In this document: in pieces, positions 1 to 10,739 of the stretch
Layout of the letters: every line of letters begins with the position of its first letter
How positions within the stretch are numbered: position 1 is the first letter of the stretch
Assembly: GCF_001640805.2 (NCBI RefSeq)
Contig: NC_066852.1
Span: forward strand, 6,122,194 to 6,186,193
DNA: 64,000 nt
From: Lates calcarifer
Lineage: Eukaryota > Chordata > Actinopteri > Centropomidae
Direction: 5' to 3'
The notes under the pieces: model-generated
The model's database searches: none
What the model saw: the letters and a program-made list of their open reading frames with translations, nothing else
Told to the model about the DNA's origin: nothing
Position numbers and translations under genes: made by a program

Positions 1-151
1 GCCTTTCCATCCAATAGACATTGAGATATTTCAGTATGGACCAGAGTGGTCAACCAGCTGACAAACAATTTAAACTAATATGCTCTGCAAAGCTGTTGCA
101 CCCCGTTGTATCTCTTTATTTACAATAATGTGCCTCCCTCCATGTCTTTAG

Positions 152-214
152 GAGAGCCTTTTGACCCAGCTGCTCCCCCAGTGACCACTGTGCTCCTCCT
201 GTCTCGGGGATATC
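152..214 (+). other. slc8a2: slc8a2 5' UTR part of first coding exon
   Basis: A 3' splice site (catgtctttag) ends at 151, so the exon carrying the start codon probably begins at 152. That implies at least one untranslated exon and the promoter lie left of the window. Bases 1-151 would then be intron. No other start codon lies in frame upstream of 215 within this exon. Confidence 0.55.
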
Positions 215-3200
215 ATGGGACCCCTCCCCGTTCACGTCTCCCCACCCCTCCTCCTCCTCTCCCTGCTCCTGCTGGTCCACCTGTGCACTTCCTTGAGGCC
301 ACAGGTTGTGGAGCGAGCATCTGGCCCTGAGCAGCCTCAGCCAATGGGCAACTCTACCGGGTCTGCGAAGCGGACGTGTTCGGGCATTGTGTTGTGTAGA
401 CCTGGTATCCTGCTGCCAGTGTGGGAACCGCTCAACCCTCCACAGGGGGAGCGGGCAGGGAGGGCTGTCATCTACTTCCTCAGTCTCATGTACATATTCC
501 TGGGTGTGTCCATCATTGCAGACCGCTTCATGGCATCCATAGAAGTCATCACCTCTCAGGTATTATTGAACTTAATGCTGTGGTCCCATTCTACTCCTTA
601 GATTGTTACTGACTCAAGAATCTGGAAATTCAATGCGCCATTATTTCACAGTGTTTGCTGTTCAGGAGGAGTTACAAAGTTAAGACTGACATTTTTAATC
701 ACATATCCAAGTAAACTACATCCTCCATATCCAGTCTTATTGGAGTATATTGATAATTAAATATTGGACAAAAACACCATGATCTCAAAAAGTTCTTGAT
801 AAAATAAAAATGCAAACAAACCAAGTATACAAGCACTGTAAGACCCCATATGAATATTACAGGAATGGTCCAGTGCATTCAGTAGAAAGGGTTTAAAATT
901 CTGAAAGATTGGTCACACCCAGCACTCAGTCGTCTCTCTTCAGGTAAAAGACTCTGCAGTATTTAGACCAGACACTTCACTTTCTCAATAGCACCTGAAG
1001 CACTCAGCATCCTAAATGCTTCATTGGTTGTATAAGCAAGTACATGCACTTTAATGTAGCACTTTAAGGGCATGAGCCACGTTGCTGCACTGTAGGACAA
1101 TCAATACAATAAACTGTATTTATTGTATTGATTGTCCTAGAGTGAAGTTGTCAGTCAAGGACAAATACATTAGTAAAGTTACACTGAGATAAGCCCACTG
1201 CAGTTTATAAAAAAAATGTAATTATGTAATATACATTTAAAAGTTCAGTCTTGATGTAAATTTATAAACCAGTATATTGAATCTTATCATAATGTGACAT
1301 TGACATTGACTACTAGTAATGGATAATGTATGTACTTGAGTTCAGCATCACTGACATGTTCTTCAAATGTCTGTCTCTATAGGAGAAGGAGGTGACCATT
1401 ACCAAACCAAATGGTGAAACTACAGTAACTACAGTGCGAATCTGGAATGAGACTGTGTCCAACCTGACACTCATGGCCCTGGGATCCTCTGCACCTGAGA
1501 TCCTGCTTTCTGTTATTGAGGTACACAAGGCAGCTCAGATGCTTTTAACATGTACCATCACAGAACAATAGTTTTTGATGGTGAATGTGGTGTTCAAGCC
1601 CACGTGGTGTTTTGTGGTGTTAAACATAGCTGTACTTCTCAGAATGTCACCAAAAGCTATGACTTAGAGATGTGTGGGTTAAACTAATTAAATGAACAAT
1701 TAAATAAATGAATTATCAAATAAGAGGAAACTGTGGGCTTCACAAACCTGCAAATTGTACTTGTATTTGCATGTTTATTTTAGCCTGAAACAGATAAACT
1801 CTATCTTTTTTGTCCTTTGACAGGTGTGTGGGCACAACTTTGATGCAGGGGAGCTCGGCCCAGGCACCATAGTGGGCAGTGCCGCCTTCAATATGTTTGT
1901 GATAATTGGCCTGTGTGTGTCCGTGATCCCTGATGGAGAGTCTCGAAAGATCAAACACCTGCGTGTGTTTTTTATTACGGCTTTCTGGAGTATTTTTGCC
2001 TACGTTTGGCTCTACCTCATACTGGCTGTCATCTCACCTGGGATTGTAGAGGTGTGTCTCTGATGACTGTATATGTTTAGTTGTATTCTGTAATACATCA
2101 AGTGTGTAAATCATGTTATACTCATACAACCTGTATTACCAGGTGTGGGAGGCCGTAGTGACGCTGCTTTACTTTCCGGTGTGTGTGATCTTGGCTTGGA
2201 TCGCCGACCGCCGCCTGCTCTTCTACAAATACATGCACAAGCGTTACCGTGCGGACAAGCGGCATGGCATTGTGGTGGAAATGGAAGGTGACCTTGCGCC
2301 CAAAGGCATTGACTTGATCATGGATGGAAAGTTGTCCGATGGCGGTGCGCGTCCTGAAAACTCCTCCAGTGTGACCGTCTCTGTGCAGACAGGCAGTGAA
2401 CTAGACCAGAACAAAGATGAGGTAAAACACACATTGCAAGACTGAAGATTGAGTGATATGAAATCATTACATTTTTTTCCTTTGATGTAAGGTTTGATGT
2501 CTATTTTCTTTTAGTAATTAGAGCCCTTTACATTAATAAATGATTGTTTTTTCATTTGGGCAGTTTTTCTTTTGAAAAGGAAAGAATACTTCTGTAGAAT
2601 AAAAAAAAAAAAAAAAACATGAGGAAAAGTAGAAAGCTTCAAGCAGGGAAACATCCTCTTTCCTGTTGGGACCACTGGTGGTTCTAATGTTTTTATAACT
2701 TTGAAGGTACTTAATGGGAATTTAAGGGGGATATCAAGTTTCCTAAGGTTAGTAGGATTCAATCCCAGCAGGAATCTGAATGGCAGTAGTGCAGACAGCA
2801 GGAGTCTTAACAGCAGGACGTTTATCAGTAGGAGACTGAGCAGTAAGAGCTCCCAAAGTTTTTTCTTGATAAAGCATGCACGCATCAATCTGCAAAGTTT
2901 TGTCCCAAGAAACACCAGTACTTTTTCACTTTAAACTTTTTGTTCTCAATTCTGCTGTGAACTCCCACCAAACCCTCTGCAGAACCCTACTGCATACTCT
3001 ACCACTAATGTCTTGTTTGTTGAAAAGATTTCTACACAGCATTTGATAACAAGTACATCTCTGTGTATACAGTGTGTTACTTCACAACCAGTGTCCTCTC
3101 TTGGATAGGTGGTCCGCATCCTTAAAGACCTGAAGGAGAAACATCCAGACAAAGACCTGGACCAGCTGATTGAGATGGCCAACTACTCTGCCCTGGTCCA

Positions 3201-5892
3201 TCAGAAGAAGAGCCGCGCTTTCTACCGCGTCCAGGCGACACGCATGATGATCGGTGCCGGTAACATATTAAAGAAACATGCTGCTGAGCACTCACGCCGC
3301 TCAGGAGGCCAGGAGACTGACAAGGCCACATGCTCACACATTTGTTTCGAAAGTGCCCAGTACCAGTGCACCGAGAACTGTGGCTCTCTGAGCCTTGGGG
3401 TGATCCTTGATGGGGGCACAGGTCAGAACACTTTCTATGTGGACTACTGTACAGAAAATGGCTCTGCCAATGCTGGGGCAGACTATGAATTCACTGAGGG
3501 AACCCTGGTGTTTAAGCCAGGGGAGACCCGCAAAGAGATCAAGGTAAGCAAGTAGCTTAGCTGACACAGAGGGATTTTGTCTATGTAACAAAATTTACTG
3601 CTGTTATATTTCACTTCCTGTGGTTCTCTCTACTGTCAACTGTCAAAACATGAAAGAATGCCTAATATACACCAAATGACATTTGATATTAATGGGATAG
3701 CAGATTCAGTCATTTTGAAAGCTGTGTTGAAGCGAGTTTCAAGAATCTACATTGACACTGTTATGGTTCTCTGCATCCATGAGGAGAGTGACTGTACCAT
3801 ACTTTGCACTCTCCAGGTTGGTATCTTGGATGATGACATCTTTGAGGAGGATGAGCATTTCTTTGTGCGTCTTCAAAAACTGAGGTTAGAAGAAGGTGGA
3901 GATGAGGGGACAGGAACTCCACCCAAGGGTAGACTAGTGGAGCCGCTGATTGCCACCATCACTATCTTGGATGATGACCATGCTGGTATCTTCACCTTTG
4001 GTCAGCGGGTGCTGCGGGTGAGTGAGAGCACAGGCACGCTGACAGTGACAGTGGTGAGGAACTCAGGCTCCAGGGGCACTGTTGCTGTGCCATATCATAC
4101 AGAGGATGGCAGTGCCAAGGCCGGAGTGGACTACGAGGAGACCAGAGGCGAGCTGGAATTCACCAATGAACAGACCAGGTGAGGCAATGACTGGCAGAAA
4201 CAGTAAGAATGTAGGAGCCACAGAGTCTGATGGATGATGTGTGAAAGTCGATCTGTTCTTTTTCAGGAAGGAGACAGTGGCAGACTGTGTCTCCCCTGTT
4301 CCTTACCATACAATAAAATCCTCAAACTGGGCTTCATCATTATCAAGAGCCCTCAAGCAAATGTGTTTCTAAAAGTCAAGGCTTGAAAAGACTAAAACAA
4401 CTGTGTGTTAGTCCATCTTTCATTACTTTCAGACCTTCAAAGCCTGTATTTAGTACTCAACCCCAAGCCCTTTGTTCCTACCAAAGACATAAATCTTTTA
4501 AAATGGGCCACAGATATGTATTTTCATTTTCATTTTTAGCCACAGATTTGGTGTGCTAGTGATGTTAATGTGGAATCAACTGAAACTAAAGTGCAGTCAA
4601 TGTGTTATAATGATGGTAATTAAGAGACATGCAGTGTAGCTTATTTTTGTGTTGTTAATGATTTTAAAACAGCTGTCCCAGGTCTCCCTTACACACAGAC
4701 ATTGTCAACCATTATCAACTCTACCTACCTCCACTGCCAGCTTTAATGTGGGCCAACAATGTCCCCACCCCCCATTCCACCTTCGAACCTTTTGTACAGA
4801 ACAGCTACATTCACGCAGCATTCCTTCCTTAAACAAGCTGTATTAAAGGAGCTAGAATTAGGATCAGTTTATCGTTGGTTTTGGTCCTTTTGAAGGTTGA
4901 TAACAAGAGAAATATAAAATATGATGAAACTTATCCTTTAATATAGAGAAGATTTTGAAAGTAGATGAAAATCTGAATTAAACTGTAACTGCAGTGTATG
5001 TACTGTAGGCCTTCAGAACAGACATTTTTCTACACTTTCTCACCCTATGGTAAAAGCTAAATAACTGACAAAACTGAAACATGGTATGATGGTTTCTAAA
5101 TCACTATAAACACATAGACAATAATCAGAAAGACTGCTGTCCTCTCTGTCAAACCAGTAGTTCTGAAACACAGCACCCAAAGTGCTTACATATATACTCT
5201 ACTGTGGCTCATTAGTGCTTCTAGGAAAAGGGCACCTGAACCTCACTGAAAGATTACTACCTGGAGTGGAGGAGGTCCTTTTAGACAGTATTACCTGACG
5301 ACTTGACACCCAAAGATAATCCCATCTCCGATCAGGTGTGGGAACCTCCAGTCACCCCATGTAAGCTGACAGATCCTTTTCCCATTAAATTTTCAGGTTA
5401 TATAAGCTGTGTTTGCACGTGGACTAATTGTACACTTAGTGAAAGACCATGTTATGTAACATGGCCCATCAATACATGCTACACAGCAGAGTATAAGAAT
5501 TTGTAAATCATAGATAATGGGGAAATGTAGGGATGGCTTGATTTATTATTTATTTTTTTCCTCTGCAATCATCATGTAGTGTTTATCTGAATTCTCAGCA
5601 GGCCATGAAAGTATTCCACAAATTTACTACACAGACGCTGATTAAGCAGAGTATCCAGGCTGTGTTACAAGTCATTTAGCACTATTTCTTTGGCAAACTG
5701 AAGAGCAAGAGCACACTATGTTTAGACCTGAATTATTTAGGTCACTTGTGATTAATTATTTAGGTCACTTCAATTTGTGATGTGATTTAGATGGTGCAGG
5801 AAATGTTTAAGATGTGGAGGTCTTGTATTTTTATCCACCTTATGGTTCATTGAATTTAATAGTACTTAATTCCTTTGTTATAGAGATAAAAA

Positions 5893-5947
<55 letters not shown>

Positions 5948-8900
5948 TGCGTGTGCATCTACTTGCACTTGCTTGCGTATCTACAGTCAGACCTTACAAG
6001 TGCGCATTGTAAATGTGGAAGAATATGAGAAGCAGGAAAACTTCTTCATTGTGCTCGAGGACCCCAAATGGCTGAAGCGAGGACTCTCTGGTGAGTGTGT
6101 AAGCATTGTAAATTTTATCATTGATATCTGAGTGACTTGTGTTTTCTTAATTCTGGCAATAAAGTAATGCAGTATGAAATGATAGTTAAAGATAGTCTTT
6201 CTCATTTACATTCACTTAAAAAGATACACAGCAAGTAGATGGCAGCAATAACCAAGATCAAGTATCAAAACAATAACAACAGCAGTACAGGCGGCTGAAT
6301 GCTGGGCACCTGCGTCAGAGCCAGTAACCGAAGATTATACGCTGCCATTCACTGCTGTCTCTGTTTCACTGTAGCACAGACACTGTAGCCAATTATGAAT
6401 TTAGTATCCTTTAGTTGGCTGTTCCCTGTAACCTCAATGTGTCAATAGGATGATGCAGAAATCGGATATGTGCTTCTTAGTGGAGGCCAAAAGAATCAAT
6501 TACATCAGTTTGTAATCAACATTAGTTTATTTCATTAGGTAAAAGTGAAAATGGAAGCTAACAGTGTGGACATGCTCTGCGTGCCAACCTCAGTGTACAG
6601 TGTGTTTTTGCATTTTGTATTTTAGATTCCTTCAAGCCTGTCTAATGAGTCAAGTCCTGGAAGTAGTATTATTGTAGGGTATTGAATCATTGTCTGTCTG
6701 TCTTCACAGCATTGCTGCTAAACCAAGGTAAGCTTAGTGTTAAAGGTGCAATGTGCAGCATTTTTAAATTAAATTAAAAAGTTAAGGTGTGGAAACACCC
6801 ATAAAAACCCCATTGCTTCTTTGAGATGAGTGGGTCTCTTTCCCATTTCCTTCCTGTTGCAAAAAGGGTTTGTCTGCTTGACATTGGCAGAAGCTTGCTA
6901 CCTACTGTTTTGTGCTGTAATGTCAGCATATTATTACTTTTACTGTCTTGTGGAAGACTGCAAATCTTTATTGGTTAATTGTGCTAGTTGAGGGTTTGGG
7001 CAGTTACTGCATGTCACCCTGGATGTCACAGCATGGGAGAAAAATAATGCATGAGAGCAGGGCCAGCTGTCAGCATTGGGGGCAAAGACTTGGTCTATGC
7101 TGGGCCCAATGTGGATAGTAGGTGCCATTACCTGGGGTATGGCGGAGGGTGTAGGCTAGGCTCTCTGCAGACGTCTGGGCACCCACCAATTTAGTTATGT
7201 CTTTGCGGATTTATTTGTGTAGGGTCCACCGACTGAGAAGACATAAACGAGCCAACCAAGCGGGCCAATCACAATTGTTGTGGTTGCGGTCTGTGTTGAC
7301 ATGACACGTAGTTACATTTATTGGGAGGTGCACACCAGGCCACAATATAGGCTACAGTGTAGGTACAGAGTAGCTGCATATCATCAATTCAATGCATTAG
7401 TATCAACTGACCTTAAGGCTGCCTCATGGGGCAGGGCCAGTAGTAGACCGTGGCTTGCTGGCTGGGGGTAAGGCCACAGGGGACTGGGGACCACCACTAG
7501 GGGCAAGATGTGCCACCACTCATTAATTTAGTTTGATGGCAGCATCAAATCCACGGGAGACGTGTAGTTGTTCTGGGGGAAGGCCAGCACCACCACTCGG
7601 ACAGAAATGGCCACCACCCCTCAGTAGTCCTTCTACCTCAGCTGGTGGCTACTGCTGCTTCTCAGTGCTGATAATCACATCATCATTTATTAGGGAGCAA
7701 AAATTACAACCAATAACATGCATACAGATTTCTTAACATCCCTGCTGCCCATGACTGGGGATTGATTCTAAAAAACAGTGCCTGGGATATTCAACTCCAC
7801 CCCATCAACCTGTTTTAGCAAGAAGTACATTAAGTTATGGATTCTACACACAGCACCTTTGAACATTTTGTGCTTTGAAAGTGTGTGCAGAGTGTGGAAT
7901 GTTTTTTTCATCTTTATGCTTCAGGTTTGGGCCTGTACCCTTGGCTGAGGTTAAGGACGTGTGTGTGTGTGTTGTAAATGAGACGATAAATTACAGACAG
8001 GATAATTAAATGTCTTCACTCTCCTGACAGGAAACCCCACCCCTGAGGAGGAAGAGGCCAGGAGGATCTCTGAGATGGGTAAACCCATTCTCGGGGAGCA
8101 CAGCAAGCTGGAGGTCATCATAGAGGAGTCCTGTGAGTTCAAGGTATGTGAGTGACTTACAAAATTCATTAAACCACCAGTCTTTGTACTTTGTACAAAT
8201 AAATCCTTGATTACAAGGAACAGACATGTACAGTTTATTTGTTAATATTATTTATATATTTTGTTAGAAGATGAGTTTTTTCATTGGTTAATAATAATAA
8301 TGAGTGAACATGCAGCTTAAAGGATTACAAGTGGGTGAGAGGAGTAGTTTCTTAATTTGAGAGGTATTTTCTTTAAATTGCTTTCACAAAAAAGCACCAC
8401 AGACGTTTGGGTTGTTGCAGTGTGGAAAAGTTGTATGAGTATGTGTTTTTTTTTGTTCATTATCCACCTGGTGCCCTCTCACACAACAGACTCCCAATGG
8501 AGTACTAGACCAGGTACAGTTACTGCCAGCATGTTATGTGTTTATGGGATTGACCTTTCACCTCTTATTTCCTCATTAAATTGTCATCATACCTATGTGA
8601 TCACAAAAACATTCACCTCTACCTTTTTTCAATTCTCAACTTTGCTCATGTATTACATGCATTTTGATTTGAGATACACTGAGGCAATGTGTGTGTGTGT
8701 CAGTGTGTGCTGTGTGAACGTGTTAGGATCAGTTCATTCTAAATTTCATTCAAATTCTGCAGCAGAACAGTGAAGCCAGTGGTTTTGTGGGTATAAATAT
8801 GTGCCATGCTCATATCTGCCATATTTGTTGTGGATATTACACTGGACCAGGCCGTGGAAAATGCTTACAATAATTCAGTTCTTCAAGTTTGAAGAACAAA

Positions 8901-10739
8901 TTCAGTGTTTGAGGGTGAAGTGACAGAAATATGAACCCATATGGTCTGTGTACATCCATGAGAGTTACAATTACATCTGCCTATTTACTGACCTGTTTAA
9001 CATGTTCTAACAGAACACTGTGGACAAACTCCTGAAGGACACAAATCTGGCTGCAGTGATTGGCACTCATTCGTGGAGAGAGCAGTTCATTGAAGCAGTG
9101 ACAGTCAGTGCAGGTCAGTGATTATTATAGATTTGTTTCTTTGTGTAAGACTTCTGTGTTCTTTTTGCAGAATATTTCAGATATCAGATTAAATGATTTG
9201 ATATTGGTTATCCTGTTAAGGACAGTGGCTAAGGATGACACACAGTACATCTGTTTCAGTTTGTTAACGTGGAACATACTGTAACTCAGACTGTGAACAG
9301 GATTCATTTTCACAATATGGCTAATGTTACTGACAGTGAATAGACAAAGTATTTTTTTATTTTGCTGCTAGCTGTGTTAGCCTGGCATTCAGTATGTGCA
9401 TTCCAATTTAAATGAATAGTTCATCATTTCGGCATAAAAAAAATGTAAAAATGACAATTTGGGGGTTCATTGCAGTGAGAGAGAGTGGTATTGATCCTCT
9501 CATTTAACTCATTGCCAAAAAGTGAACAAGCATATTTCTAAAAACTGTTGAGCCATTATGAAAATGGTTATCCACATCAGATTAAGATTAGTAACTGAAA
9601 AACAGCATTGTTAAAATGGGACAGCCTGCCCCAGGTGTATCATCATCTTTGCATAATCCTCGACCTGTCAGTCACTTGCTAGGTTAGCCTATTAGCATAA
9701 AGACCACACCCCATTTCAAAACAAGTTCAAGATGTAGAGTGAGAAGACAGGAACTGAGAACTGAGAGTGATAGTTTAAGGAAATATAAAAGCAATGAATC
9801 TACTCAATAAAACAGCTGATTATATGACTGCACCTGCTTAAAATATTCTTGTTTCTTGTTTGCAGCTTAATTATGACACTATAAGCTGATTGCCCCAAAA
9901 TATCAATGCATCATTTGTGTTGGATGGCATGCCTTTTGTTGTTTAGTTCGATTTATCCTCACCATGTCTTCTGTAAACAGGTGATGGAGATGAAGAAGAG
10001 GGACAGGAGCAGCGAACGCCGAACTGCTTCGACTATTTCATGCACATATTGTGCATTTTTTGGAAGGTTCTGTTTGCTTGTGTCCCGCCAACGGAGTATT
10101 GGAATGGCTGGGCATGCTTCATAGTGTCAATCTCTGTCATTGGTATCTTAACAGCCATTATTGGAGACCTAGCCTCCCATTTTGGCTGCACTGTAGGCCT
10201 GAGAGATGCTGTCACTGCAGTGGTCTTTGTAGCACTGGGAACTTCACTTCCTGGTGAGTGATTCTATCAGTGAGACCACAGTGCACACACAGTACACTTA
10301 ATGTAAGTTTTAGCCAGGCAGATAGGCACTGAAACTCCACTAATTCTCATTTATTTTTCCAGATACCTTTGCCAGTAAAGTGGCTGCCACTCAGGATCAG
10401 TATGCTGATGCAAGTGTGGGAAATGTGACAGGAAGCAATGCCGTTAATGTGTTTCTGGGCATTGGTGTAGCCTGGTCTGTGGCTGCTGTATATTGGAAAG
10501 TCAAAGGTAAGGTCTTCCGTGTGGACCCTGGCTCGCTGGCCTTCTCCGTCACACTCTTTACCATTTTTGCCCTGTTCGCTATGGGAGTGTTGATGCTACG
10601 CCGGAGGCCGTCCATAGGCGGTGAACTGGGAGGCCCTCGGATCCCCAAAGTCCTCACATCACTGCTTTTCTTTGGACTCTGGTTTCTCTACATCCTCTTC
10701 TCCAGCTTGGAGGCCTATTGCCATATACAAGGCTTCTGA
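215..10739 (+). CDS. slc8a2: Na+/Ca2+ exchanger NCX2 (solute carrier 8A2), 12 coding exons
   Basis: Plasma-membrane antiporter that trades about 3 Na+ for 1 Ca2+; NCX2 is mainly neuronal. Coding exons read from splice sites and frame: 215-559, 1383-1520, 1824-2051, 2143-2421, 3109-3543, 3817-4178, 5987-6090, 6710-6727, 8031-8143, 9014-9113, 9981-10253, 10363-10739. The joined frame is open for 923 aa, close to my memory of human NCX2 (about 921). The start at 215 is followed by a hydrophobic signal peptide; an NST glycosylation site follows. Alpha-repeat 1 holds [14 protein letters not shown] (about 148-161) and alpha-repeat 2 GTSLPDTFASK (about 793-803). A basic XIP-like segment (RRLLFYKY..., about 260-279) opens the cytoplasmic loop, which carries two Calx-beta domains with acidic motifs DDDIFEEDE and DDDHAG. 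The C-terminus is [14 protein letters not shown]2 rather than NCX1/3 is supported by [14 protein letters not shown] and [16 protein letters not shown]. Oddities: one sixth of the usual exon-rich loop is a microexon, and NV replaces the usual DD at 605-606. Confidence 0.93.
1093..1139. repeat. Perfect 21-bp inverted repeat with 5-nt loop
   Basis: Arms 1093-1113 and 1119-1139 are exact reverse complements, separated by ctgta. The element is AT-rich and lies in intron 1 of slc8a2. It would fold into a stable hairpin in RNA or a cruciform in DNA. No flanking target duplication is obvious. Confidence 0.9.
5893..5947. repeat. (GT)n microsatellite
   Basis: An almost pure GT run in slc8a2 intron 6 ends only about 40 bases before exon 7. 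GU-rich tracts near a 3' splice site can bind splicing factors, but nothing here shows that they do. Confidence 0.95.
6710..6727 (+). CDS. slc8a2: 18-nt microexon of slc8a2 (ALLLNQ)
   Basis: The exon is flanked by ttcacag and gtaagc. With one base carried in from exon 7 it encodes ALLLNQ and passes one base on to exon 9, keeping the frame. The same peptide is present in NCX2 and, as ALLLNE, in NCX1 in my memory of those proteins, so it is a real exon and not a chance match. It sits at the end of the second Calx-beta domain region, where NCX1 and NCX3 are alternatively spliced. Skipping it would remove exactly six residues. Confidence 0.85.
6740..7863. mobile_element. Non-autonomous DNA transposon with imperfect terminal inverted repeats
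   Basis: The left end reads TTAAAGGTGCAATGTGCAGC and the right end, reverse-complemented, TTCAAAGGTGCTGTGTGTAG. They match at about 17 of 22 positions from AAAGGTGC onward. Elements starting with this sequence are common in fish introns. The interior has no transposase-like frame. The left end starts about 12 bases after the donor of microexon 8 of slc8a2. The boundaries are inferred from the inverted repeats only. Confidence 0.5.
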
